Below, one piece after another: positions 28,874 through 38,836 of a DNA stretch of 57,057 nucleotides. Each line of letters begins with the position of its first letter. Position 1 is the first letter of the stretch. Source of the DNA: Cytophagales bacterium (lineage in GTDB: Bacteria; Bacteroidota; Bacteroidia; Cytophagales; 172606-1); contig JAUJNL010000048.1 of the NCBI GenBank assembly GCA_030448185.1, positions 1 to 57,057 of the forward strand. The letters are read 5' to 3'. The notes beneath the pieces are model-generated. The model worked only from the letters and a program-made list of their open reading frames with translations, did not search any database and was not told the origin of the DNA. A program made the position numbers and the translations under genes.

Positions 28874-29596
28874 TTGCAAGCACCCGTTACAGTTGCTAAC
28901 CTCGTTGCGGATTATGGGACCAAATCCCTGATCCGCAACTTGTCTTTTACTGTGCCTCATCCGGCCTTTGTAGCAGTGCTGGGCCACAATGGCAGTGGTA
29001 AAACTACCCTCTTCAAAGCAATTACCCGCCAAATTCCCTCCCAAGGTGAAATTTATATAAGCGGTCAACGCGTAGCTTCCGGAGATAATCCCATTCTTAG
29101 TGGCAAGATAGCTGTACTGGGGCAGCATAATCAAGTAGGTTTTACCATGCCCGTCAAAGAACTGGTAGTAATGGGACGTTACCGGCACAAGGGCTTTTTA
29201 CAACCATACGATCAAAGTGATTACGGGGCAGCCCGTGAAGCCTTGCGCTTCCTGCGAATTGAGCATTTAGCATCGGCCGACTTTGGGCGTCTTTCCGGCG
29301 GAGAGCAGCAACTGGTCTGGCTGGCCCAGATGATGGTGCAGGACTCGACCATCTTTTTGCTGGACGAACCTACGCAGCACCTGGATGTGTACAATAAAAG
29401 AAGGGTTTTCAATCTGATGGCTGACTGGGTAAATAGCAACCGGAAGACGGTGCTTTGCATTACCCATGATCTATACAACCTGTTTGCCATGCAGGGCTTT
29501 TTACTGAATCTGTCGATGCCTGAGCCCGCTCTGGAGCCCATAAATGAATCCAATTTGCGGCGTCACATTTCCTGGCTGGAAAAGGACCTAGGGTAA
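28874..29596 (+). CDS. FecE-like ABC transporter ATP-binding protein (orphan)
   Basis: A 240-residue ATPase from a probable TTG start. Walker A GHNGSGKTTLF, Q-loop VLGQHNQVGF, signature RLSGGEQQLVWLAQMM, Walker B STIFLLDEPTQHLD and the switch His in CITHDLYNLF. Sequence around VKELVVMGRYRHKGFLQPY is typical of siderophore/heme/cobalamin importers (BtuD/FecE/FhuC group). No permease or binding-protein gene lies nearby, so it would have to pair with subunits encoded elsewhere. Confidence 0.85.
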   Translation: MQAPVTVANLVADYGTKSLIRNLSFTVPHPAFVAVLGHNGSGKTTLFKAITRQIPSQGEIYISGQRVASGDNPILSGKIAVLGQHNQVGFTMPVKELVVMGRYRHKGFLQPYDQSDYGAAREALRFLRIEHLASADFGRLSGGEQQLVWLAQMMVQDSTIFLLDEPTQHLDVYNKRRVFNLMADWVNSNRKTVLCITHDLYNLFAMQGFLLNLSMPEPALEPINESNLRRHISWLEKDLG

Positions 29597-29619
29597 ATGT
29601 GATGATTAATTACTATCTG

Positions 29620-29850
29620 ATGTTACGCCAGGCGTTAAACAAGTCGAATAAAATAGGGTTAAGCCAGTTGCTGTTTAAGCAAGGACAATTCCTGAAAGGC
29701 AGCTTTAAGAGCCTTTAAGTAAAGTCGACCTTTAAGGGCAAAATGATTAAGCCGTTCTTTGATTTTGTGTCCTTCAAGTTTGATGAAAGCACAGACACTG
29801 GCAAACAAGTGCATGGCTTGGGTTGGTAAACTGCGAGCAGGGGAAAGCCG
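29620..29850 (-). pseudogene. C-terminal remnant of an IS transposase
   Basis: The minus strand encodes RSLPTQAMHLFASVCAFIK, then KIKERLNHFALKGRLYLKAL and ends ELSLLKQQLA at 29659. This resembles the C-terminal helix bundle of DDE transposases in the IS701/IS4-like range (pattern memory only, family not certain). Only about 60 codons remain, with no catalytic residues. The fragment abuts and truncates the small gene on the same strand upstream, which suggests an old insertion followed by deletion. Confidence 0.6.
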
Positions 29851-30078
29851 ATAGCGCGGAAATTAGTTCTTCGTCGCGTAATTGATCTTCCCAGCCAATG
29901 GGTAATTCAAGCTGGACGGATTGAGCGCCCCCGCTGGGGGTACACACTACCAGCACTTTGCCTTTTTCATCGGTGGTTTTTGTTCGGCTTTAGCGGCTGC
30001 CTCGCCTTCCAATCCGGAGAATGCCTGGATACATTTCCACTGGGTATTTTCCTGGTCAGTTACTTCCCGTTCTTTCAT
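29850..30078 (-). pseudogene. Small conserved hypothetical gene truncated by an IS remnant
   Basis: Starts at ATG 30078 (MKEREVTDQENTQWKCIQAF, SGLEGEAAAKAE). After one frame change near 29985 it continues KTTDEKGKVLVVCTPSGGAQ and SVQLELPIGWEDQLRDEELI. Then it runs into the IS-derived sequence with no natural end. The CTPSGGAQ block is conserved among small Cytophagales proteins of unknown function. Loss of its C-terminus is apparently caused by the insertion. Confidence 0.55.
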
Positions 30079-30221
30079 GAGCTATTAAACCGGATTCTGC
30101 GCAAAAAGTTAGTGAGTCTTTTGACTATTCATTTATTACGGGCCAAGGTTAAGCTTAACCGCCATGCACCCACAGCTTATCATTCAGAAACTGTTTGGTA
30201 GGGAGCAAGTCATCTCTGGGA

Positions 30222-31052
<831 letters not shown>

Positions 31053-31189
31053 GTTGGTTGTTGTTTTTGTGCCACACAAAAGTCGGTATCCTGCTTCTTT
31101 TTATCTACCACTTTTGAATCAAAAAAATAAACTTTTTAAACATTAAGTTTGAGTAATTTATTCAAGATTGGTAGGTTAAGGATAATTTT

Positions 31190-31290
31190 GGGTACTAGGT
31201 ATTTGGTACCAGGTATTGGTCATTGGGAAAACTATTTTACCAATGACTACTGGCTAATGACAAAAATTCTAATACCGAATACCCAATACC
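31190..31290. repeat. Imperfect inverted repeat upstream of the AraC gene (GGTATTGGGTATT family)
   Basis: Left arm words GGGTACTAGGTATTTGGTACC (about 31190-31211) and right arm TCTAATACCGAATACCCAATACC (about 31268-31290) pair imperfectly. They end 6 bases before the AraC start codon. It is the third member of the GGTATTGGGTATT group. Placed at the 5' end of a gene rather than at a 3' end, so it may form a leader hairpin. Confidence 0.6.
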
Positions 31291-31295
31291 TCCTT

Positions 31296-32141
31296 ATGAA
31301 ACCCCACATTCAGAAATTGCCGCTTTCCGAACAGTCTTCTTTTCTGGCTGACCGGTTTATTACTCCTTACTTTGAAACGCCCTGGCATTGCCATGTGGAA
31401 TATGAACTGGTACTGATTATTCACAGTAACGGGAAACGCTTTGTCGGCAATCATGTTTCTGACTACGAAGAGGGCCATCTCGACTTTCTGGGGCCTAATC
31501 TGCCGCACCTATACCGGAAGGAAGATGTCTGTATGCAGGGGGGCTCGCTGGTAATTCACTTCCGGGACGATTTTTTGGGATCGCAGTTTTTAAGCACTCC
31601 GGAAATGCAAAAGATTCAACTGCTGTTTGAAAAGTCGAGAATGGGCCTGCACGTTTCCGGGAAAACAAGGGAGGGCATTACGCGGCAAATGAACCAGATG
31701 ATCCAGGAGCGGGGCATGAACCGGCTGATCAGTCTGCTGTCCATCTTGAATATACTGGCCGAATCGGATGAATATACGCTGCTGTCGGGTCCGGAGTTTA
31801 CCGGCCATAACGAGAAGGATAATGACCGCCTCAATCAAATTTTTGATTATGTCATGGACCATTTCAAAGATGAAATCCGGATTGAAGAAGTAGCGGATAG
31901 GGCCTCGATGAGCTACGCGGGATTCTGCCGGTATTTTAAGAACCGCACCAAGAAGAATTTTACCCACTTTGTCAATGAAATCAGAATTGGGTATGCCTGC
32001 AAACGGCTGATGGACAGCAACAAAAGCGTGAGTCAGATTTGCTACGAAAGCGGCTTTAATAACCTGACCAACTTTAACAAGCAGTTTAAAAAGATTGTAA
32101 AATGCACTCCTTATCAGTTTGGGCGGCAAAACCGGGGATGA
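31296..32141 (+). CDS. AraC family transcriptional regulator with cupin-like N-terminus
   Basis: 281 residues from ATG 31296. A longer reading from 31149 would translate the repeat and is rejected. The N-terminal cupin-like sensor has FETPWHCHVEYELVLI and GHLDFLGPNLPHLYR. The C-terminal AraC domain (about residues 185-281) contains IRIEEVADRASMSYAGFCRYF and the second helix-turn-helix KSVSQICYESGFNNLTNFNK, then FKKIVKCTPYQF. Divergent from the phytanoyl-CoA dioxygenase gene, its likely target. Confidence 0.9.
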   Translation: MKPHIQKLPLSEQSSFLADRFITPYFETPWHCHVEYELVLIIHSNGKRFVGNHVSDYEEGHLDFLGPNLPHLYRKEDVCMQGGSLVIHFRDDFLGSQFLSTPEMQKIQLLFEKSRMGLHVSGKTREGITRQMNQMIQERGMNRLISLLSILNILAESDEYTLLSGPEFTGHNEKDNDRLNQIFDYVMDHFKDEIRIEEVADRASMSYAGFCRYFKNRTKKNFTHFVNEIRIGYACKRLMDSNKSVSQICYESGFNNLTNFNKQFKKIVKCTPYQFGRQNRG

Positions 32142-32162
32142 GATAGTTTTCGGTTTCCGGTT

Positions 32163-32897
32163 CTACAGTAACTCTTCCCGCCACGCTACGGCCTTCACGC
32201 CAGGGGAGTAGTGGTAACTGTCAGGCATGGTAGGTAGGGTGAAAAAATTATTGAGTCGGTAGTGCACTTTAAAGTCCGTCAGCTTTACCGGGCTCAGTTC
32301 CCAGGGGGCGTGGTGAATGTCGAATCGGTAGAGTTTGGGGCCTCTGTCCAGATACAGGCAATAGCGTTCAGTAAGCCACCAATCAAGCTCCGTTTTGGGG
32401 ACGTTGCCTTGGCCCAATTCAAAAGAAGCATCCAGTGAAAAGTCTTTCCGCGGATTACGGGAAAGGTACCGGGCCATATTCCCTTGCTCACTTCTGGCAA
32501 TAGCTGCTTTTTCGTAGGGTAACCCAGACAGGGTTCTGGCAATCAGCACGGACAGGAATTTTTCGGCCTCGATATTGAGGAAATACACTCCAGCCTTGCC
32601 GTTATGGGTTACGTAGGCACGAAGATTAATCTCGTAAAAATCAGAAAGGGCACTTACCGGAGGCAGATTCCGCGGTCTGATCTTCTCCATCCGGAAGGCT
32701 ACCAGAGAAATCCAGGTCTGTCCGTTAAAGCGATCCAGTAACAATCTGGTGGGTACCAGTGGCCTTACTACTTCGGCGGGAAGGGTCCAGTGGAGAAAAA
32801 GTGCCTTGTTCCATTCCTGATACCACCGCCACGGACTTTCGGGCAATAACCAGGGTCGGTGGGTGGTCTGGCTTAAGATTTCACGGGTGATTGCCAT
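32163..32897 (-). CDS. DUF2071 (YqjF-like) family protein
   Basis: A 244-residue protein. Family signatures are ALFLHWTLPAEVVRPLVPTR, LDRFNGQTWISLVAFRMEKI, FYEINLRAYVTHNGKAGVYF and AIARSEQGNMARYL. The fold resembles acetoacetate decarboxylase but the role is unknown. Converges on the AraC gene with about 20 bases between the stops. Confidence 0.88.
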   Translation of the reverse strand: MAITREILSQTTHRPWLLPESPWRWYQEWNKALFLHWTLPAEVVRPLVPTRLLLDRFNGQTWISLVAFRMEKIRPRNLPPVSALSDFYEINLRAYVTHNGKAGVYFLNIEAEKFLSVLIARTLSGLPYEKAAIARSEQGNMARYLSRNPRKDFSLDASFELGQGNVPKTELDWWLTERYCLYLDRGPKLYRFDIHHAPWELSPVKLTDFKVHYRLNNFFTLPTMPDSYHYSPGVKAVAWREELL

Positions 32898-32919
32898 TCA
32901 GTTTGGATGCGGTCCGAAA

Positions 32920-33180
32920 TCATTTTTGCTCTTTCAGCTCTTTTGCTACCTGTTTCACGTATTCCACCGAAACTTTCGCCAGCGAAGCGATTTTATCCCC
33001 AGTTAAGGTGCCGTCTTTCAACATTTCGCTAATGAGTTCTTTTTTTCCTTTTTCTACGCCTTGCTGGTAGAGGTAATCCTGTTCGATATTATAAGTAAGT
33101 CCCATATCTTGTACTTGTTTTTGAGTTTCTTTCGTTAAGTTACGCAAACGAGCCAATACGGATAATTGCCGGATAAATTG
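32920..33180 (-). pseudogene. C-terminal fragment of an Rpn family nuclease/putative transposase
   Basis: The open part (QFIRQLSVLARLRNLTKETQ ... GLTYNIEQDYLYQQGVEKG, KIASLAKVSVEYVKQVAKEL) matches the C-terminal tail of Rpn (recombination-promoting PD-(D/E)XK) proteins. An in-frame stop at 33181-33183 precedes it and the upstream 140 bases are an unrelated C/T-rich tract. About 200 N-terminal residues including the nuclease core are therefore gone. Confidence 0.7.
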
Positions 33181-33322
33181 TTAATACTAGCCCCAAAACA
33201 AATACTCTTTTATTGCTCATTTTCATACTCTTTCAGTATCTACTATCCAAACACATGCAGCTTCCAATTCTTACCCCTTCTTTCTTTCCTCCTTTTTCCC
33301 TTTTTCCGTTTTTTCGGGCTTC

Positions 33323-33925
33323 TCATAACCCTCTCTCCCCGGCTTTGATCGGAACGTCTAAAAGTTTTCTTTTCGGGGAATCGGACAGGAGTAATCTTCA
33401 TTATAGGCACAGTACGGGTTAAAAGCCAGGTTAAAGTCCAGCACTAGCTGGTTCTCACCTTCAGGTTGCTCAGGATACAGGTAGCGGCCCCGCCGTAAGT
33501 ATCAAATCCGTTGGTTTTGTCCATAAAGGGCAGGAATAATTCATCAGTTTCTTCCCCAACGGACTGCAACAGCAGCAGTTTATACGCCTTGCCTCCCAGT
33601 GTAAAACGAGCATAACCATAGCGGATAAAAGATTCCTCCTTGCCACCCGTCATCCGGATCTTGAGCCGGGTAGTATCCTCAATGGACACTACTGTAGCCG
33701 TAATCCGGTAGGAAGGGTCCGGCGGGAAGTAGTTCAGCTTTTTGAAGTGTTCCTTATCCGGAATGGGCGATTCGGACAGCGTTTTGAAATCATGGTCTTT
33801 CTGGGTCCGGAACTGCATAATTTCTGCTCATACGAGTCCTTCACTCCGGTATCCATAAAGGAATATACCATAATGAGCACTACGGCGACAATAATTCCGA
33901 AAAAGAAAATACTACTACTTTTCAT
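33323..33925 (-). CDS. DUF1684 protein (frameshifted)
   Basis: N-terminal membrane anchor (MKSSSIFFFGIIVAVVLIMVYSF). After a break near 33815 the family core follows: FRTQKDHDFKTLSESPIPDK, FKKLNYFPPDPSYR, ESFIRYGYARFTLGGKAYKL and FLPFMDKTNGFDTYGG. A second break near 33490 leads to RYLYPEQPEGENQLVLDFNLAFNPYCAY, a strongly conserved DUF1684 block. A third, one T short in ACTTTTAG near 33365, leads to the end (VPIKAGE) at 33323. Total about 195 residues. Function unknown. Confidence 0.82.
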
Positions 33926-33946
33926 GCAAGCAAGTTTTTAGTTTCG

Positions 33947-34241
33947 GGTTGCCGGTTTACGGTTTCTGGTTCTTTTCTTCCGTATATACCTTTGTCCTGC
34001 GCAACTTAGTTCCGGCAAATATTTTAGTAACAACGGGCCGGAAGGGCGTATGCCATACGCCCCTACGGTAATCGTCACTCGGCGAAGCCAAGCAACTAAT
34101 AAAGGGAATGTCTGAATCAGGATTTATAGAATTAATCAGATTTCCAGGATCAAAAGATTGAAATCAGGATAATCTCTTAATCAAGCAAATCAAGGTTCAG
34201 ACAATTATCAACCGGAAACCATAATCTGTAAACCGGCAACC
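33947..34241. repeat. Composite intergenic repeat, second copy
   Basis: Perfect 14-bp outer arms GGTTGCCGGTTTAC (33947-33960) and GTAAACCGGCAACC (34228-34241) enclose an inverted copy (34032-34081) of the 50-bp REP-like element also found at 17089-17137. Its palindrome is GGGCGTAT-GCC-ATACGCCC at 34044-34062. AATCAGGAT words recur at about 34115-34175. The gap between DUF1684 and radC is essentially all repeat. Confidence 0.75.
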
Positions 34242-34242
34242 G

Positions 34243-34943
34243 TTAAAGAACTCCCTCGTCCGCAAAGCTAAAGTAATTTCTCTCGGTAAAAATAAGGTGG
34301 TCTAGTACGGGTATTTCCAGCCAGCTACCGGCCTCCTTCAATTTGCGGGTCAAGTCTTTATCGGCTTGGCTGGGTGTGAGGTTGCCCGAAGGGTGGTTAT
34401 GCACCAGTATCACGGCACTGGCCAGGTTTTCAAGGGCGGTCTTAAAAATGATCTTAGGATCGGCTACCGTGCCCGATACGCCGCTGCTGATCTGTACTTT
34501 CTTGATCACGTGATTGGAGCGGCTCAGCAGCAGAATCCAGAACTCTTCGTGCGGCAGGTCCATCAGGTGGGGCTTTATAGACTCATACACATCGCGGGAT
34601 GAGCCGATCCGCTGACGCTTAGGAGCTTCACTTTCCTTGGCCGCCGCCCCAGTTCCAGGGCACTGACAATGGTAATGGCTTTGGCCTCCCCAATGCCCTT
34701 GTGCTTTTCGAGGTCTTTGACCGAAAGCTTGGCCAGTTCGTTGAGGTCGTTGTTGACATCTTTCAGAATCAATTTGGCCAGGTCCACGGCACTCATTTTT
34801 ACCCGTGCCGGAGCCCAGCAGAATGCCGATCAGTTCGGCATCAGATAGAGCGGCCTTGCCTTTCAGCAGTAGTTTTTCGCGGGGGCGGTCTTCTTCGGCC
34901 CACTCCAGGATTTTAAGATTTGCGGGATATAATTTTTTTCCAT
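34243..34943 (-). CDS. radC: RadC family JAB/MPN domain protein (frameshifted)
   Basis: Start at 34943 (MEKNYIP). The frame is restored to LKILEWAEEDRPREKLLLKG and KAALSDAELIGILLGSGT, then after a break near 34800 to MSAVDLAKLILKDV and the helix-hairpin-helix-like LSVKDLEKHKGIGEAKA. After another break near 34615 comes the JAMM domain with HNHPSGNLTPSQADKDLT and the conserved end RNYFSFADEG. About 230 residues, normal for UPF0758/RadC. The metalloprotease-like domain is conserved; its biological role is unsettled. Confidence 0.87.
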
Positions 34944-35263
34944 ACCGGTAAGTAACCAGTATGAAATTATGAAAAATGTTTTCCGGAAACTTGGGCGCAC
35001 TTAGGCGCTGATGTAGGATTTCAGCTCATGTTGAATAATTTGAGCAATAATGCGCCGGAAGCAGAACTGTCAAGTAGTGATACGATCGAATGTCAAACAA
35101 GGAATGACAAATATCGAAGGATATTTTCCTTTAACATTCATCATCCCTTGTTCGACATTCATCATTTTTCAATAAAGATGAGGCCTGAGGTAAACCTTCC
35201 TAAAACAAAAAGCCTTATGCAGTAACATAAGGCTTACCCGGATAAGTTTTACCCCAAATGCGT
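34944..35263. other. Intergenic region with palindrome, no gene
   Basis: Between radC and the 3' end of rpsT. Apart from the inverted repeat at 35088-35160 and an AT-rich end, no feature is evident. A 65-codon frame at 35028 runs through the palindrome and is not called. Confidence 0.4.
35088..35160. repeat. 20-bp inverted repeat (GAATGTCAAACAAGG family)
   Basis: Left arm GAATGTCAAACAAGGAATGA (35088-35107) and right arm TCATCCCTTGTTCGACATTC (35141-35160) pair with two mismatches. The left-arm word followed by TAAATATCGAA occurs again at about 44355-44385 without a right arm. Confidence 0.65.
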
Positions 35264-35515
35264 TTACAGGCTATTTACCAGTTTGGCTAACTTCGATTTA
35301 TTGTTAGCCGCTTTATTCCGGTGGATAATGTTCTTTTTAGCCAGCTTATCAAGTAATGAAGATACTTGCTTATATAGCTCCTGAGCTTCCGTTTTGTCAG
35401 TAGTACTTCTCAGTTTCTTTACGAAAGCACGAGTAGTCTTCAACTGAAAGCGATTCCGTAGACGTTTTGCGTTGTTAGCGCGAATTCTTTTTAAAGCAGA
35501 TTTATGATTTGCCAT
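35264..35515 (-). CDS. rpsT: 30S ribosomal protein S20
   Basis: An 83-residue basic protein: MANHKSALKRIRANNAKRLR, an Arg/Lys-rich three-helix protein with SSLLDKLAKKNIIHRNKAAN near the end. Length and sequence are typical. It binds 16S rRNA early in 30S assembly. Intact gene with its own promoter at 35562-35593. Confidence 0.96.
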   Translation of the reverse strand: MANHKSALKRIRANNAKRLRNRFQLKTTRAFVKKLRSTTDKTEAQELYKQVSSLLDKLAKKNIIHRNKAANNKSKLAKLVNSL

Positions 35516-35561
35516 TGTTCAGATAAATGCTTGCAGATTTCTCTTCCTAAAAAAAGGATTG

Positions 35562-35593
35562 CAAATCTAAAACTTATTAACTGCATTGGCAAA
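35562..35593 (-). promoter_or_regulatory. rpsT promoter, exact TTTG-N20-TAnnTTTG
   Basis: On the minus strand TTTG (35590-35593), 20 bases, TAGATTTG (35562-35569), a full match to the Bacteroidetes sigma-70 consensus. The leader to the rpsT start is about 40 bases. The -33 box lies only 9 bases from the start codon of the divergent phospholipase-C-like gene. Confidence 0.75.
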
Positions 35594-35601
35594 CACCTTT
35601 T

Positions 35602-36583
35602 ATGAAAAAAGACATATTTTTTCTGGTCCTGTTGATTTGCCTGGGTGATCAGCCGGGTTTCGGATGGGGATTCTGGGCGCATGGGCGCATCAACCGGTTG
35701 GCCGTATTCAGTCTGCCACCGGAGATGATTAAGTTCTACAAACGCCACATTGGGTACCTGGAAGAAAATGCCGTTAACCCCGATCGCCGCCGTTACGCCG
35801 TAGAAGGCGAGGCGCCCCGCCATTACATTGATCTGGAAGAATATGGCGGCGATACAGCTTTAAAGTCTATTCCCCGGTTCTGGAAGCAGGCCGTGGAAAA
35901 ATATTCCGAAGACTCGCTGGAAGCTTACGGACTGGTTCCCTGGCACATTAACTTCATTAAGGGGCAGTTGACGGAGGCTTTGTCCAGCGGGATGCAAACC
36001 GCATTCTCCGGCTTTCGGCGGATCTGGGGCACTACATCGCCGATGCGAATGTGCCCTTGCATACTACCCACAACTACAATGGACAACTGACCGGACAGCA
36101 CGGCATCCACGGTTTATGGGAAAGCCGCCTACCCGAAGTTTTTGCGGGTAATTATGATTTATTCGGTGGGCCGCCCAATACCTGTACCGCCCGCAGGACC
36201 GCGCCTGGCAAGCCATTGAAGAAGCGCATGCGGCAGTTGACTCCGTGTTCCGATTTGAAAAGGAACTCACCGAACGCTTTCCCGAGGACAAAAAATACAG
36301 TTTCGAACAGCGGGGCAACCTGACGGTAAAGGTATCTCAGGCTTTTTCCAAAGCGTATCATCAAATGCTGGCTGGTCAGGTGGAGCGGCGTATGCGGGCT
36401 TCCATTAAAATGGTGACTGATTTCTGGATGACTTGCTGGGTAGACGCGGGACAACCTGACCTGACGGCGCTGCTGGATTTTGAGTTTAGCCGCGAGGAAA
36501 AAGATGCCCTGGAAAAAGAGAAGTACGCCTGGAAACAACGGCTTTTTAAGTCCCGGATGCACAACGACGAAGAACAGGATTGA
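35602..36583 (+). CDS. Secreted zinc-dependent phospholipase C/S1-P1 nuclease-like protein (frameshifted)
   Basis: Signal peptide (KKDIFFLVLLICLGDQPGFGW) followed directly by WGFWAHGRINRLAVFSLPPE, where the N-terminal W and the WxxH motif are the first zinc ligands of this family. Further ligand-type motifs are RHYIDLEEYG, GLVPWHINFI, and, after breaks near 35985 and 36165, LGHYIADANVPLHTTHNYNG and HGIHGLWESRLPE. A helical C-terminus follows (DKKYSFEQRGNLTVKVSQAF). About 325 residues. Exported zinc enzyme acting on phospholipids or phosphodiesters; the substrate is inferred from the fold only. Confidence 0.82.
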
Positions 36584-36850
36584 TACGTTGATGAGGATAT
36601 GCCGATTGCGTTCCGTTAACTGCCGGACTGAAAAAATGTTCAAAAAAATCCTTATAAAACACCAACCTGCGTCTGATATCTACCGTAAATACTATCAGAA
36701 AGCAGAAAAGACTTCGATCTTTCTGACAAAATTATTATTTCTATTGGCAGCCTATGGCTGATTGGGGGAGTAAAACGGGTATAGGAAAGGTGGTTACTGG
36801 CATTGTAGAATAACCACCTGAAGATAATTTTTTTAAAGTTGTTTTTTCGT

Positions 36851-36884
36851 AAAACTCCGGTTTGCCTCGTGTAACCGGAGTTTT
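36851..36884 (+). terminator. Rho-independent terminator
   Basis: AAAACTCCGGTT (36851-36862), 10-base loop, AACCGGAGTTTT (36873-36884), then CTTT. A perfect 12-bp stem in the gap between the phospholipase-C-like gene and yebC. Confidence 0.75.
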
Positions 36885-36990
36885 CTTTACCCAAAATCCT
36901 CCTGTGTAGATCATACAGGCTTGAGGCTGCTTTTATCATATGCCGGAGAATGATTAATTTGCAATTCTGTAGCATTAAACCGAGAAGTGT

Positions 36991-37737
36991 ATGTCAGGTC
37001 ATAGTAAATGGGCAACGATCAAGCGTAAGAAAGGAGCCCTGATGCCAAACGGGGAAAAGTATTTACCAAAATTCTGAAGGAAATCAGCATCGCCGCCCGG
37101 ATTGGAGGTGGTGACCCGGCAGGTAATCCCCGTCTGCGGCTGGCCATCCAAAATGCCAAGGGCTCCAACGTACCCAAAGACAATATCGAACGGGCCATTA
37201 AGAAAGCCACAGGTGCGGAAGCCGAAAACTACGTGGAACCTACCTACGAAGGTTATGCGCCTCACGGTGTGGCCCTATTTATTGAATGTACTACGGATAA
37301 TATAAACCGGACTGTACAGGACGTGCGGTCTTATTTCAATAAATATGGAGGTAGCTTAGGCACCAATGGTTCGCTGGAGTTTATATTCTCCCAGAAGGGC
37401 ATTTTTACGATTGTGCAGCCTGGAAAACTTCGATGAGGAGTCGTTTACCCTGGAAATGATTGATGCGGGTGCCGAAGATGTGGAGGTAGCTGAAGGCTAT
37501 GTAACGGTGATCTGCGCCAGAGAAGACTTTGGCGCCGTGCAGAAGAAACTGGAAGAAATCAAAGTTGAACCCGAAAATGCGGAACTACGCCGCATTCCTA
37601 ATCTATTGAAGAAATTGGATGACGAAGCCTTCAAGCAAGTAATGAAACTGATTGAGGTGCTGGAAGACAATGATGATGTGCAGAAGGTATACCATAACAT
37701 CGATGTCTCCGAAGAGCAACTGGAATTGATGGAGTAG
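36991..37737 (+). CDS. YebC/PmpR family regulator (frameshifted)
   Basis: Start [16 protein letters not shown]. The frame is restored from about 37040 ([36 protein letters not shown]) and continues with [39 protein letters not shown] and [18 protein letters not shown]. After a break near 37430 come [19 protein letters not shown] and [14 protein letters not shown]. About 245 residues, normal. YebC proteins bind DNA or act on ribosomes to relieve stalling. The break in the A/C-rich region at 37040 looks like one or two base errors. Confidence 0.9.
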
Positions 37738-37780
37738 TATTATTTAGGGTGTACGAATGTTGGGCTCTATTAAAAAATGG

Positions 37781-38721
37781 GGCAGTGCTAAAAAAGGTGT
37801 GGATGGGGGTAAATGAACGAGGAGTATAAAAAAGGTAAGCAAAGAGGAATGTGTATTTTGAGAGTAACCAAACAACCAAAACCCATTGCATTCTATGCTT
37901 ACCGTAACAAATATAGAAAAATGTCCTCGTTGTGGTGGGGTTGATATTGTAAAAAATGGTTTTACCCGTCATGGCAACCAAAGAATTTACTGTAAAGCCT
38001 GTGAAAAAAGCCCGGTTTTGCACCGAAAGAAAGCCTCGCTGAGTCAACTCAAGGAACTGAGCCGGGCTTTTTCTCGAACGATTAAGTCTAGAGGGGTATC
38101 AGTCGGGTATTTGCCCTGAGTTATTACTATGTGTTTAAGCAATTAAACTTGAAGTGTGTTGCTGGCTGATTTCAAGACTCAGTGAAAGCCTGTAAGGCGG
38201 GGAGGAAATACTCGAATTTGACGAGTTATGCAGCTTTGTGGCCGCAAGAAGAATAAGCAATGGCTGGAGCCGAAGAGGTACAACGTATCAGGTGCATGGG
38301 CGGCGCTCTGCCGAAGAACTCGTCAGATTGTGGGCTTTGAGTGATTGGAGACCGCAGGGAGAATACTTTCAAAAGACTGCTCGGCAAGATTCCCATTGAG
38401 TACCTGAAAGGTCCATCTTTTAGTGATTACTGGAAATCTTACCGGATGCTACTCTGTAAGGGCAATCATCAGCAAGTGGGCAAGAAGAAAGGAGAAACCG
38501 GTACCTGAAAACGTTGTTAACATCGGCTCCATCACATCGAGAGATGGAACGCTACCTTAAGAGCTAGGATTTCAAGATATGTCCGTAAAAGCTTATCCTT
38601 TTCCCGTAAACTCAAATATCACCATCTAGTTACTAAGCTCTTTATCGTTCACTATAACCAAGGCTGTTGTAATATGAACCTTTTTCCTTAGTATTCCATC
38701 CACATCTTTTTTACAACTACC
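37781..38721 (+). mobile_element. IS1-family insertion sequence, broken transposase
   Basis: Imperfect terminal inverted repeats share GTGGATGG and TAAAAAAG: left 37781-37807 (GGCAGTGCTAAAAAAGG...), right 38696-38721, whose complement begins GGTAGTTGTAAAAAAG. The element is about 940 bp. It contains an InsA-like zinc-finger frame and an IS1-type DDE core. No certain target duplication could be recognised. The 15 bases ATTTAGGGTGTACGA at 37742-37756 just outside the left end match the left edge of the MITE-like element at 39803-39817. Confidence 0.75.
37886..38694 (+). pseudogene. IS1-family transposase, multiply frameshifted
   Basis: The N-terminus has a zinc finger (IEKCPRCGGVDIVKNGFTRH with GNQRIYCKACEK) as in InsA. 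In other frames it continues with LRGISRVF-type helix-turn-helix sequence, the DDE strand LEFDELCSFV (one G short before CCGCAAGAAG), ALCRRTRQIVGFE, RLLGKIPIEYLKG with PSFSDYWKSY, and finally HHIERWNATLRARISRYVRK and LSFSRKLKYHHLVTK. At least four breaks. The ISs of this family normally use one programmed -1 shift; the others here reflect decay or sequencing error. Confidence 0.75.
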
Positions 38722-38836
38722 AAAAAGGAAATTTACGCACGTGTAGTGGAAATAACTCTTCCCGCAGGCGCATTATTTTCACGGATCAATTGTCTATTTA
38801 TATAAAAAAACAAAATCTATTCTTGCCTCCGATTAT

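Noticed and set aside
36152..36643. 163-codon minus-strand frame opposite the phospholipase-C-like gene
   Set aside because: The plus strand encodes clear family motifs here; the antisense product has no recognisable features.
36885..36990. tRNA-like hairpin region before yebC
   Set aside because: No cloverleaf or TTCGA-type T-loop could be formed; a simple terminator explains the stem upstream.
37742..37756. Target duplication of the IS1 element or a second complete MITE
   Set aside because: Only the 15-base edge word is shared; no matching right arm or clear duplication was found around the IS.
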